A stretch of DNA of 64,000 nt. It comes from Paralichthys olivaceus (lineage: Eukaryota; Chordata; Actinopteri; Pleuronectiformes; Paralichthyidae). A program made the position numbers and the translations under genes. Each line of letters opens with the position of its first letter. Positions within the stretch are counted from its first letter, which is position 1. The stretch covers positions 15,729,501 through 15,793,500 of the forward strand of contig NC_091099.1 of NCBI RefSeq assembly GCF_024713975.1, in the 5' to 3' direction. Shown here one piece after another: positions 25,914 to 38,900 of this stretch. The notes beneath the pieces are model-generated. The model was not told the DNA's origin. It worked only from the letters and a program-made list of their open reading frames with translations, and searched no databases.

Positions 25914-27853
25914 ATGGCAATACAACACAAGAGAAGCATGAGGCAACACTGTGCAATCAAACATGGAATACTCAAGGAATTCCTGGCAGAATTCCTGGGG
26001 ACGTTTGTCTTGGTCGTGAGTATATTTGTGTTTTGAGATAGAAATATATTGTATTTAATGTTTTGTATCTGTTTTATGATTGATTTTAAAGTTTTCTTCT
26101 GAAGTTAATGTTTATGTGTTCATTTCAGTTTGTTGTTTTTGTTGTACAGATTGAATGACTTCCAATTGAAAATTAGTTTAAAGTGATTTGAAGACTTGTG
26201 GGTAAAATCCTGTGGTCCTCTCCCCCCCTCTCTGGTCAGTTGTTCGGCTGTGGCTCAGTCGCTCAAACCGTTCTCAGTCGAAACACCCTGGGCGAACCTC
26301 TCACCGTCCACATCGGCTTCTCTGTGGGACTGATGATGGCAGCGTATGTGGCCGGTGGAGTGTCAGGTAAATATGACTTGAATGCTCATATGGCAAGAGC
26401 CACAGCACCTCACTAGCAGTGTGATATGATGAACAGTTAATACTTGTTGATGGGCGATATTGATACTGCTGCTGTCACATCAACTAAAATATATAAACAG
26501 TTTTAATGCCATTGTTTGTTTTGCATTTTCAGTTTCTTTGCTGCCGTTAAATCTCCTCTTCACTGCTCAGACTCTTGAAAAGAATTGATAGTTATTCAAA
26601 ACAACCTCATATAGCAAATAAAACAGTTTCTTCCTTGTGTTTAATCCAAACACAGTTAATCGTGTGGTTTGCAGTTTGTAATAATGCTACTTTAGGGCTT
26701 CCTGTCCCTCTGTGTGCCACCTCCACCGCTCCAGTGTCGACAGGAACGTGCCAGCGTTCCCTTCGAATTCAATGAATGTGTATTGGCCATTGATTTGTTA
26801 GTGCTAGTGCACAACCTCTCCAGGGTCACACATCACCCCGGGCACTAAATGTCCTGCAAACTCCATCGATCACGGGCTACGTTCACCCGTCTATGATAGA
26901 GACCGTTCGCCTCCTCTGAGCAGCATCAACACATCCAAATGACCAAGAACATTATATTCAAATAGGGTGCGACGTGCCTTACAAGCCTGCACATTACTCA
27001 CATCACAATAGTACATCCACAGACAATGAAATAGATTCAGATAGGAAAAGTTTAAAGTAGGCTACTAAAGATGAAATGAGAAAATGATATGTATAAAGGA
27101 TGGATGGATGGATGGATGGATGGATGGACGAAAGGATGGAACATGCAGGATCTGAGCACAGTTTGATAAAAGAAGGAACAGAGTAATTCTCACTTTCGGT
27201 TTTTGACTTGCAGGATGATTTGTGACCATTATTCTGCCTTTGTGGCCTTGAACATCTTTAACCAACCCCTGCACTGTCCCAGGGGCTGCTCCCCTCCTGC
27301 TGCTCCCCTCCTGCTGCTCCCTATAAATTTGGGGGCAGCCTTCCTCATAATGGAGAGCGTATCATGCCAGACACCCCCACCCACTGCTCCCCTCTTTCAC
27401 TCTGTGCTTTGTCCTCTCTCCCAGGGGGCCACGTGAACCCCGCTGTCTCTCTGGCCATGGTGATTCTGGGCAAACTGAAGATTTGGAAATTTCCCTTCTA
27501 CGTCATCGCTCAGTTTCTTGGTGCCTTTGCAGGAGCTGCTGCAGTCTTTGGATTATACTATGGTAAAACCACTGTCACTCTCTTATTGTTCATTATTATT
27601 CATGCTTCTGAAACCGTGATCTCCAAATGATTAGCTTCTCCCGAACTGTATTAAAACTGAATATGTTATAAACATAAGTATAAGCAACAATCGTGCACAG
27701 TTACAACTCTGTGTTTGTCCTGTGCACAGATGCTTTCATGGACTTCACCAGTGGAATTCTGTCAGTGACTGGAATCAATGCAACAGGCCACATTTTTGCC
27801 TCCTACCCAGCGAGGCACCTGTCAGTCCTCGGCGGCTTCATCGACCAGGTGAC

Positions 27854-27945
<92 letters not shown>

Positions 27946-29779
27946 CTCCACTGTGACCTGCCGCTCCCATTCAGCCTCTAAATACCAAAAAGTCTGGCAA
28001 ATGTGGCTAATGCAAAATTGATCGTCCCATTTAGTCTGAGAACATCCTACTTTTGCTCGGTTTTGACCCATTTCCTGTCGTTCACTGGGAGGTCAGATCT
28101 ATACTGAACACCATTTCTCAGTCTGGTGAGTTGTTGCAGTGATCCAACGATAACACGTCTACCTACCGGCTGAACTCCACATCAGACGAAGCACTAAGAT
28201 AAATCCAGTCAGGTCAGACTGTGCTCATCTTAAAGTTTCCTTCGTTAGAGCTGTGTGACTGTAGTGCTGTGAGGTGTAGCGCCTCAAATAACTTACAACG
28301 CTTAAATACCCACATTTGAAACTTTAAGAGAAAACTGAATTGTTCTAGTGACATATATTCAGGTACAAGCACTGATAGACCGAAATATTAAAGGTTTGAA
28401 GCAAAAAGCCTGATATATGTACAAAGTACACATTTATATATAGTAGCTTGCACATTAAAATGCAGTTATTAAAAAGATATACACACTTTTACATAAACAT
28501 GACTTACATAAGGACGAAGTGCAGGAGAGGAAACTAAAAGATAAATAAACAACAGGGTGACACAGGAAGGATGAATCAAAATAAATCACTCAGTTATAAC
28601 AGGTTCGGCTGCGTCTGTTGTGTTAATGTGTTCATCCTCTCGCTCTGGTCCTCCAGGTGGTGGGGACAGGGATGCTGGTTTTGTGTATCCTCGCCATCAT
28701 CGATGGTGGGAACATTGGAGCTCCTAAAGGCGTGGAGCCGCTGGCCATCGGACTCATCGTCATGGCCATCGGGGTGTCCATGGGACTGAACTGCGGATAC
28801 CCCCTGAACCCTGCCAGAGACCTGGGACCCCGACTGTTCACGGCAGTGGCTGGATGGGGGATGGAGGTTTTTAGGTAACTGTGCGACAGAAGAAGACAGA
28901 TTGGGATCTTGTTTTTAATATATCTGATTTTTTCTCTCATATGTGATTTCTCAAATACAGGTACATTTGATACGTGTGGGTCTTGTTGCAATCATCATCA
29001 GGGTGACACTTATGGAATAGTTTGAATATGCCACAGTTAAAAAAATATAATATATAAATATATTTATCGAATAGAAAAACATTAAATAGTAACGTGTGAA
29101 TTGCTAAAATATAAATTATAGAAATAATATGTCCCTAATTTCATAATATGAATGAAAAAGAAATGATTATTGGTTACTGTCAGAAACAGGATGTTTGATC
29201 AGAAGTTTGTTTAACTTAATTTTATGTCATATGTCATACATGTCATGTTTATTGTTATATATTCCAAAAATTCAATTTTAGGAATCTAATCTGTACTAAC
29301 AAATGAATTTAGTTTGTGATAAGTTATGTATTTAATGTGTAATGTAGAGATGTATATGTGTCGACCTGAGTCACTTTTATGTGTTCAGATTTGTTTTGAA
29401 GCTGCCGACATGAACCACACTTGTTATATAACGTCACATGTATTTGACAGATGCAGTCGATGGTTGTAAATGATCCAGTGATGGCTCCTCTGACCTGCGG
29501 TGATGTTTGTGTCAGATGCTTGACTCGCTGCCAGAGACGTGTCTAACTGTTGAACTCTTTCACACTCGCAGCACCGCAGACTACTGGTGGTGGATCCCTG
29601 TGGCGGGGCCCATGGTCGGGGGAGTGGTCGCGGCCGTCATCTACTACCTGCTCATCGAGCTGCACCACCACCGCGATGAGCCCGAGAAGCCCCACGAGGA
29701 GGAGGAGGACGAAGACGAAGACGAGGACGAGGACGACAGCAGTCTGAAGGACAAATATGAGATGATCACCATGAGCTAA
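25914..29779 (+). CDS. aqp9: Aquaglyceroporin, AQP9 type, 6 exons
   Basis: Plasma-membrane channel for water, glycerol, urea and other small neutral solutes. Exons: 25914-26015, 26240-26366, 27425-27562, 27730-27848, 28657-28874, 29572-29779, in phase, 303 residues (human AQP9 295). Six membrane segments and two half-helices are evident. The first NPA box is at residues 81-83 (GGHVNPAVSLAM), the second at 213-215 followed by R216 and D217 (NPARD), the Asp being typical of glycerol-conducting aquaporins. AGWGMEVFR followed by WWWIPVAGP and the ending KYEMITMS fit AQP9 better than AQP3, AQP7 or AQP10, and position near adam10 agrees. The chosen start is the first in-frame ATG after a stop at 25908; a second ATG at 25938 is also possible. 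The C-terminal tail carries a long Glu/Asp run (about 279-292). The a or b fish paralogue cannot be decided. Confidence 0.9.
26800..27424 (+). other. aqp9 intron 2 with GGAT tetramer run
   Basis: The 1.06 kb intron (26367-27424) contains a (GGAT)n run at 27099-27127 and a short direct repeat of 'tgctcccctcctgctgctcc' near 27290. Nothing coding was recognised. Confidence 0.6.
27852..27943 (+). repeat. (CA)n microsatellite
   Basis: Nearly pure CA dinucleotide array of about 92 bases with one AAAC interruption, beginning three bases after the aqp9 exon 4 donor, so the donor is followed directly by a CA-repeat. Confidence 0.97.
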
Positions 29780-30345
29780 AAAAAACATCACCAGACTTGA
29801 ACCTCCAGGACTGAGTGTATTCAGATTCATCTGCTCTCACTGTCGGTCGGTCAGACGACAAACACCCAGCACAGCCTCCTCTGTCAGTGTCAGCTCTCTG
29901 TGCTCAACCTGTTCATAGGCTGTAGTCCCACCTCTGATTGACTTCATGCTCTGCAGAGACCAGCTTCTCCAGCTCAGCGATGACACCATTAAAACCTGCA
30001 CAACTCAAAGCTCACAGTAAAATAAATAAGGAAACTTTCTAGATTGAAAAACTGCTGCTAGTTCCACAAAATAAAGATGCGTGGACACTGTTTTAACAAC
30101 CAACACTGGACTGTCTCCTCTGCAGTTTTATGTTTTATGTTTCATAAACACATGGAAATCTCTGTCCTGCTTCACGTTGTTATGACTTTTCATATATTTG
30201 TGTTGTAAATACTGTTTATAAATATGATCCCCTATTGAATGTACTCAGTTGGAATAATAGTTTCATGTGCATGCCAGTTTCCTCTCATTATTCTTCTTCA
30301 TATTTGTATTTGACTCCATGTTGTTTTGTCTACATTAAAGTTTAT
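29780..30345 (+). other. aqp9: aqp9 3' UTR
   Basis: Follows the TAA stop. An AATAAA is at 30069-30074 and an ATTAAA near 30335. The limit is inferred from these signals. Confidence 0.45.
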
Positions 30346-33040
30346 AAAAATAACAACTTCTTACTTCAGGGACTGATTTCACATCAGCATATGTTTTTTT
30401 GACTCATCACTGAAAACTGCAGTTTAACTGGAGGACTTTACTGAAGTAATTTCCCTCTCAGCATTTTCACCATTAACCTCATACATCTTTGAAATTGGTG
30501 TGTAGGCTACAATAGTCAATATGAGACAGTGACAGAAAACAGTAGCAGCAACGTGAATCTTTCCAGTAAAACTCACCCGCAGACATTAGAGCTGGATGAT
30601 TTGTGAATCGGAGGATGATTATCACGGACAGAATCAGCTCGGAGCTGTATTAGCTTCTTCCTGTATCATCAGTCTAGTTAACGTTGATGTGAGTCACAGT
30701 GGGGCGTCTGATTCTGACTCCTCAGGTGGTGACCCCACTGACGCACAGATGAAGAAGTAGAAGAAATGTACTTACACCACAGAGTTACACACAGTGAATT
30801 AAACAGTGAGCTGTTCTAACATCCTGCGGAGACTCTGCACATATTCAGTCAGACATATTGGAAACCGGAGCCTGAGTGTAAATTTCACTGCCGTAGAGAA
30901 AACGATTTTGATTTAAGATTTACTAACAGACACCTTCCTTATAGACCCCACAAAAACATTCACTTGACAATTCTTAAAAGTGTATCTGCCCTTTCTCCCA
31001 CAATGAAAAGTCCACAGTTTATAAAGATGTGATTAAATATGTAATAAACTCTCTCTATGCAAAACCATAATAATGTGTATATATAAACTGTATATATTTA
31101 TAGTAGAAAGATTGAGGTGTTATTTTAACTTCAGTAAAACTTTGTGTACTTCCTTCTTTTCCTTATACATAGATTTCCACACACGTTACTTATCAATTGC
31201 CCTTGTTGTAACAATATCCCCGATTTGGGACTAATAAAGGATTCTCTTATCTTATCTTAATTTATCTTATCTTATAGCGAGTAGTGCCTTAATGTTTTCA
31301 TGAGATATACAAAAGTCTGATTAAATCTCCTGAGAGTAAATGAAGGAGATGTAAGACAGATCTCTAGTGGCCGTTACTTGACACTGTGGACAACGACCTG
31401 TCAGTCAAGTCTTTGTGTCTGCTGTGTTTCCATCCTTTTGTTCTGCGGGCCTCAGGCTGCTGATCCCAGCGAGTGTTGGTTGCCACCTCTGGGTGACACT
31501 CAGCCGGCCGGGGCCACTTCTACAATCCTGCTTTGTCACTGCGAGGAGACAAAAGGTGCTGCTCGCTCACATGTGGGACGTCAGCTCCTTGCACAGAGCT
31601 GCAGCTCGTAGTGCAGAATACTGACCAGGGCCGGTGGCACAGGCCTCTCGGCCTGGATTCTGGTTTCAGGCACAAAGTGGCCACAGTTTGTGGAGAATTG
31701 TGGGAAAATTGACCACAGCAGCAGCAGTGACAACAATATAAACTGACTGACACGACTCTCCGGCTGCATTACGCAGAAAGCATCGAACCCAAACTCCTGT
31801 TGTGGGTGACGGTGCTCGCTCATGACACAACCAGCGACTGCAGCTCAGGATCTGCATTGAAAATCAATGGCAGGCATCATTCCATTGCATGTGCAAACGT
31901 GTGCTTCCACAATCTCACGCACACTTTCCTGTGGCTGTTACATCATCAAACACACTCATGAGGAAAGAGTCGTCAATAAATATCAACAATGATAGTGACG
32001 TGTGTGATAAACATGTGGATTAGATCAGCTGTTTGCTCGGGCAGAGCTTTACGGCAGCAACATTTACTTTCTGTCAATTTGAAATAAAAATCAGTATCAC
32101 TGATCCCAGCAACATTTGGAGTTAAGTTCAGAGGAGTGTGTGCTGATGTTGGCATCTGGCCTCACACGCAGCAGCTGCTCCCTCTGGTGTGGACGCCCTC
32201 ATACTGCATATAGCAGAGGGTTAAAGATACAGGAACTTAATATCCAGGAATTCTCCAAAATAAAGGATCATTCAGAGCCGAGGAGGCGCCAACACTACAG
32301 AGAAACACGTCAACAAACAATCATTGTTCTCGCTGTAGACAAAATGATTATATCCACCCCTTGAACTCCCCTACAAAGTTTAGCGGAATTCCTTTTAGGA
32401 AAAAAAACTAAATAACAAACAGGTAAAACAAAACCTCTTTAATGGTGGTGAGAAGAAAAGAAATTGAAAATGTCGTAACTCATTTACATTTGAATCTATC
32501 AAAACAACTTGTATTTACACTTTTAACCTTTCAATTGATTATTCAAGAGGATTTTCATATCAATAAAGTTGGGGGGAATTGCAGCATACAGATATTTCAG
32601 TAAAATAAATATTAAGATAAAAAAAAAAAGCATCAGCACAATCTGATCTCCACAGAGCGAATTTATTTCTATTTCAGAGACCTGAACATTCGCCCTCGAT
32701 AAATGATCTCTGGAAAGACTCAAGTGTGCAGATGCTCTCAGCTACAGCAGCTGTGACTATGATTGTGGTGCTTATTAGAGAAATAAATTACAAAAACAAC
32801 AGACAGAATCATTGCAGGAGAAACATTTTCACTTTTAATCCCAATTTGTTCCAAAAACACTGAAATCCAACACGTCCCGTCTGTGAAAATGTCCACATCT
32901 CTATAAGCTCACACCAGTTTGTAACACAAGCTGTTGTTCATTCATGTTTATGTGTTAAATCAGACCTCAGAACACACGACTAAAACTGCACCACACAAAC
33001 AATAAAAACCAAAGACTGCACACTTTACAGACAGTAAACA
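30346..33040. other. Intergenic between convergent aqp9 and adam10
   Basis: No gene was recognised. At 31170-31275 the text 'gggactaataaaggattctc' followed by a (TTATC)n-like tail resembles the 3' end of a non-LTR retroelement. The short frames around 31378-31857 have no family resemblance. Confidence 0.45.
31170..31275 (+). repeat. Retroelement 3'-end-like fragment with TTATC tail
   Basis: An AATAAAGG phrase followed by irregular TTATC pentamers (31233-31275) is a pattern often seen at the 3' ends of non-LTR elements in fish. The family is not identified and no coding part remains. Confidence 0.4.
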
Positions 33041-35777
33041 GGGGTCTATTTTATTTTGAATGAGTCTTTTAATTAATGCATTTCAAGTACTCCAAAAATT
33101 ACATCTCTTTGCACAATACAATTTGAAATTTTTTTTTTTTTAGTAAAAATGTTCAAAGTGAACAAAAATTTCCGATACTGTATAAAACACAGTGAACATT
33201 AAAATCAGACAGTAGTATTACTTTTTAATCTTGTGTTCTTTCGGCCTACATCACCTACCACATTTCAACTCAATTTGGACATTTTCAGTGCACGTTTATC
33301 TAAAAACTTTACCAAGACTACGAAATTAAAAAGAAAAAGTAAATTTACAGGCATTATTTCTTCTGTTCGTCTACCCAAACCATGCCACAGGATAACAAAG
33401 ACAAAAATGAGAATGTAACATTAACTCCATCACACTGAATTTGTTTTAACCATTGATGATGGTGGAGAAAACGTATCATCGTAAGCAAATCAGTTCAACT
33501 AGCACATAGAAAGAACATAAATAACTTAGAGGAGAGGAAAGTTTGTCACATATGAACATCTTTGAACAATTTACTCTGGAATTAGAATACAAAAAATGAA
33601 ACTGATGTATCAAAATGTCGTTTTCATCTTCAAATGAAATCCAAATTTTTCCGAAGTACTGTACAAGTTTTACACGTAGGGTTTTCTAGGCCTAATGGGC
33701 GCGACGCAGCCTAGACGGTGAAATTTAAAAAGAGCTCCATTTTGTACAGACGTTGGAAGTTGTAGCAACAGCCGACCTGCCTGAATCACCTGCTGTGTGA
33801 AATGGATGAAACCGCGAGACACAGTATTTTCATGTCCCCTTCAGAGCCCGCGTTTGATTACTACAACCATCAGGACCGTGTGCATCAATGTTATTTCAGA
33901 TTCGCAGTGCATGCTTTTAAAAATAATGACGCCATAGCCCGAGCAGAAATTTGCTGAATGTATAATTTGAAACTCTGCCTTTTAATGCTTGTGCAAATCT
34001 ACACGCCAAATTATTTTTGGTGTGTAAAACCTTTGCATCATAAATAAAGATTCTGCATAATAGATCATGACCAGATTTATCACACCCTTCCAACTGGTAT
34101 AATCGCTTTCCCAAATCCACCTCCTGCACCGAGAGGAAGAAGAAAACATCTCTCCCACAGAAACAATCCCATCTCCTTCATTTCCTCCAGAAACCTTAAC
34201 AATGAACAAAAATCAGCTTTTCTAAAGTTTTATGGCACGCTGATGTAAACTCACATTAGGGCCTGCGCTCACGGTCTCTAAATGGGTTTCAGTCCATGAT
34301 GCGATGTGACCAGGAGAAAACTGCACGTGAGTTTTTGAAGAAAACTAAAACATAACAGCTGCTCGTCTCCTGTGAAACTAGTGAACACACAGAGGAATGT
34401 GTTAGTGAATAATGTGACAACACTGCTGCGATACACGGCTCCTTCCACTTTGTTTTAAGACTAACATTAATATTTGTCAAAGTAAATAGTGTTGAGTGAC
34501 ATACAAACATTACAGACCTTGGTCAATTAATAGTCACATTTAATAAATGTGTCTGCATGCCCACATTGAAAAGTTCTTAGATTCGCTATCTTGAAGAATA
34601 ATAGAATGTTTTCATCTTACATTTTTTTTTGTACATCCACACCGGAGTCATTTTTCAATTTACTTCCACACCCACATAAGCTAACTCTGAAACATGACAC
34701 ACTCTCATTTCTAAACTAAGCAGTCTTCACTTTCCCTTGTTTTCGTAACAGGTAGAATCATCTTAAGCTTCATTTAGTGGTTATTCATTCTTCTTCATCA
34801 AAAACAGTAAAGACAATAAAAAGGTGTACCTTCCTTTCTGTTCCCGTGATTCCAAACCTCATCTAGCTTGTTATGCGACATGAGCAAAATGTGATGTTAG
34901 CAAGACAGTTTTTTAAAAAAATATGAAGAAAGGGGGACCTTAAACAAACAAGGCCTAGAATGCGGGATATGGTGACCTTGTTGTTCAAATCTGGAACCTT
35001 GCAATCGAAACGTGAGAGAGATCCACCTGACTGGAAGACCGCGGAGAGAACTTGACGGCCTCAAATCCTCAGCAGCGACATCCAAGGAACTCCTCACGAC
35101 CATCATTCCTTCATTCATGTGTTAAAGAGTCCTGAGAGCACTAACCAAAACAATAAAAAGAAAAAAAGTGAAGAATTACACATTTACAGTAGAAGAAATA
35201 GTTTGTTTTCACTTATGATACACTAAATATGTACAGTCACATGCAGAAGACTGTCTGCACAAGAGACCGGAGCCTGTGTCTTTTGCCGTTTGACATGTGT
35301 AAATCACAAAAAGTGCCGCAAATCCTCTCTGAGTGTCTCTCATTTCTGGCTTGAGTGTCAAAAGAAAAGCACAGAACAATTTACCAGCAGCCACGGGTGT
35401 GTCACTCAACGAAAAAAAAATAAAAATAAAATAAACACTTCACAGAATGTACTAAAGCTACACATTAATCCTTAACTCCTTGGCACTCCTTCAAAAAAAA
35501 GAAAGAAAGAAAAAGAAAAAATGTGGAGATGCTAGATCGCACTGCATTGGAAATGGCTGATGGTCGAGTCAACTCCACAAAGAGCCAATTGAGTTGCTAG
35601 ATAGTGTTTTCTCTTTTCCACGTGTCCGTTTTGTCTGTAGATGGAGGATATGGTAGTGACTAACAACCATGTCAGGCTTTTCTTTGGATGGAGTGACGCT
35701 TTTGTTTCCCACTGTAGGCACAAGGAGGAGCCAAGGCATTGGGGGGAGGTGTGGGGGGAGGTGGTGTCCGCAGGGTC
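33041..35777 (-). other. adam10: Probable adam10 3' UTR
   Basis: AT-rich, non-coding sequence downstream (on the minus strand) of the adam10 stop. A minus-strand AATAAA candidate is at about 33046-33055 and others are closer to the stop, so the end is uncertain. No other gene is evident in it. Confidence 0.3.
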
Positions 35778-35980
35778 TCAGCGTCTCATCTGGCCCATCT
35801 GATAGTTTTCTCTGGGCTGACGGTGGTGCCTCTGGGGCTGTGCCTGTCGCTGGGGCTGCCTCTGGGGCTGCCGCTGGCCCCCGTGCCCGGCGTGGCCGTG
35901 CGGGTGGGAGTGCGGGTGCTGAGACTGGTGCTGCACCTGGGAGTTAGCGTGCTGCTGCGCTCGCCGCCTCTTCAAAGTGC
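35778..35980 (-). other. adam10: adam10 last exon, enlarged cytoplasmic tail
   Basis: Encodes 67 residues from GTLKRRR to the stop. The human equivalent is 31 residues. The extra stretch is rich in His and Gln ([14 protein letters not shown], then QPQR repeats) and replaces the proline-rich PPQP segment of the human tail. The basic LKRRR, described in human ADAM10 as an ER-retention signal, and the C-terminal YQMGxMRR are kept. Confidence 0.9.
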
Positions 35981-38900
35981 CTGTCGGGAGAAACATTCTG
36001 GGTGAGCTTGTTGAAAGACAGAATATCGATCAACAACGCTTCAAACTAAATCTTTGTGCATCATTCTGCCTTCGAAAAAGTCAAGATCTTTAGATCATTG
36101 TATCGACAACAAATGGAGGGATTTGTGAATTGTAAAGGTTACATATGGTGCAAGGACTTCTATAGAAACACTGCAGAAATGGGATAGATGAGATACATTT
36201 GGGAAAACGTTTACCTAAGAAAAAAATGAATTTATTTGAACAGGCATAACAGTCGGGCTGCAAAACATGGGTGAGTGGCAGGTGTTTGTTGCAGAACTTC
36301 CTGCTTTTCATTCTGGTGACGTGATGATCTGTCACCACAGTTTCAAGCAGTTTGCCAGCAACATAAATACTTGATTATAACTGACAAATGCTTCTTAAAC
36401 CTTTTTCTGTCCAAACTTAATGTAGAGTAAATATACAAGCAGAGCAGGGTGGCTGCGGGGGATGTGAGTGGTCCCCATGTGCATGCCTAATTGTCCTTGG
36501 ACAAGATACTGAATATGTTAACAGTTTAATCAGATTTCTTTTTTAATATATGAAAAACAAAACTTTGCTCAGAAAAGTGCTGTGGGAAGTGATGATGACA
36601 AATTTGGACTCATAAAGCTCATTACCCAGTCGATGGGGTATTAATGTGAAGGTAATTGTACTTGTTAAAAGCTTAATGATCCTGTTTACCTCAGATGTGA
36701 AAAAAGTTAGTTTGTAAACCTCGGAACTCACCTGGAAGTGGTTTGGGAGGGGGGAGTTTGGGGTTACTGCTCGGTGTGTGCACACTGCAGATCTTAATAA
36801 ATCCAGCCATGAGCATGATGAGGGCAATACCCATCAGCAACACTGCCCACCAATGAGCCTGGAGAAGAGAAGGAACTAAGTCAAACACAATCGATACAGA
36901 AAACACTTCATATAATTATAACTAACAACTGCTCAGAATCCTAATCAATGGGACAACACATACCACAATCCACTCTGCAATGTTCTCATACAGCTCAGGG
37001 TTGAAGATGGCCTTCTTTAGCCTGGCCAGCGGCCCATCTGCATCCACCAGTCGACATTTCATGAACACGTCACAGTAACCCTTGAAATCGTTGCAAGGTG
37101 AGCCGGCCGGCAGTGTGGTCACTTTCTTATTAAAGAAACGAGCCAGCCGCTCTGATCCGGTGCTGCTGCACGTGTTAGGATTCACTGGGGAGAGCGATCA
37201 AAGATAGTCAAAACTATTTGAATGGCAAAGACCTAATCTAAGGCAGAAGGAAAAAATAGCTATGAAGCTGAGAAAAAAGGGTAAGTGACTCACTCTTCTC
37301 CATGCAGCACACGTGGCAGAGCTCGGTTTCGTCCTTGCCATCTTGGCTGGCACAGGTGCACGCCTCAAGCCCATACTTTTCACAGATGGAACCGGAGCAG
37401 CCCTGTCGGGGAGGAGCGTGAGGACAGGTGAGGTCAGGCAATGGCTGCTTTGAATGCGACATCGCTATGACAACCACTTCGGAGTGTTAAGCCTTCGGCT
37501 ACTCACCCCGTTGAGGCAGACTTGTGTCTCTCCGTGGCAGGCGGTGAAGTTGGCTTTGGGCTCAGATGTGGGGCACTGAGGACTGACTCCGTTGCACATG
37601 CCCTGGTGAGCACACTCTGACTCCTCTCTGCACTTGTCATTACGACCCTTGTAAGAGCAATCGGCCGTACAACAAGGACCTTGGCTGGGACTGGTGGGAG
37701 AGAGACAAGTGTTGAGTCGTGAGGGATCACAACTAAAGTTCCCTAAGATACATAAGAAATAGAATCCAGGTCTACCTGCAAACTTTGTTTGACTTTAATT
37801 TGCACTTCTTGTTGTCGGCCTGGTTGGCATCATAGCAGCACTGGTCCTTGCACTGATCACTGTAGCCGCAGTCACACTCCTCTCCTGGCTCCACCAGACC
37901 ATTACCACAGATGGGCTGACCAGACTCTGTTTAGAGAAGGAAGAATAAAAACTAAGCCTGGGCAGCAAAAACTTTGTTTCCAACTTTGACATGAAACTAT
38001 TTTATCACGAAAGCCAAAGCAAAGAAAAAATGATGCAAAAGAATAAGTTGCTGCAGTAATAGGGAAATAAAATCAATGTTTAACTGTGTTCATATAGAAA
38101 CAGACTACAGTGATAACCGCTTATAGTGATCACAGATATAAAGATAAACCATTTATATGGATCAAAAAGCTTGGAACAGAATCGTTCCTATACAAATGCT
38201 GTTTAAATTATTTGGTAAAAGTGATCAGGTAGACATGAATTATTGAAATGCTTTTAAGTTGCTGTTTGAAAGTTGACTTAAGTGACAAAAAAAGATAGGA
38301 AGAAACTAGAGCCTAACCAAGGTGGATTTATTTAAGGCTCTGTATATTACAGTTGAATTTAATTAAAAAATGTATGTAAAATGTAAACAATCTTTTCTGC
38401 ATCATTTACTCTGTAAAATAAAAGGTTTCATATAGACAAACATAAACGTTGATATCGCTGTGTTGTATCTCATATCGACCAATATCATTGGCCAACCTAT
38501 AGTTTATACATTGGTCGGGTTCTGGAAAAATATATTTAACTGTCTGTGATGGATTGAACTTTGACCTCTCCTGATATACTGTTTATTTACTATTGAATTT
38601 ATTTGTATTCTATGTTGTTGTTTTTCTGTGGGCCCAAAAACTATTTATTGCATAGTGGACAACAAAATTTTACCTAACCTAGCACTATCTTCCAATTACT
38701 CCTTGTGAAAGAATTATACAGTACTAATGCCAATATTGCTTTTCAAAGCCAACATCACCTTAAGTCCTGGTGCTTTCTGAGTTACATTGATTTAATAATC
38801 AGCCTTCATAGGGTTAAAAATCCCCAACACTCATTAGAATGGCAGAGAATCTGAAACAAATCTCAGTAGAGGCAGTTAAATCGAAAGTAAAAAAAACATA

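Noticed and set aside
28130-28190. Possible tRNA-like segment with 'gttgttgcagtgatccaacg'
   Set aside because: No cloverleaf with paired acceptor and T arms could be drawn by eye.
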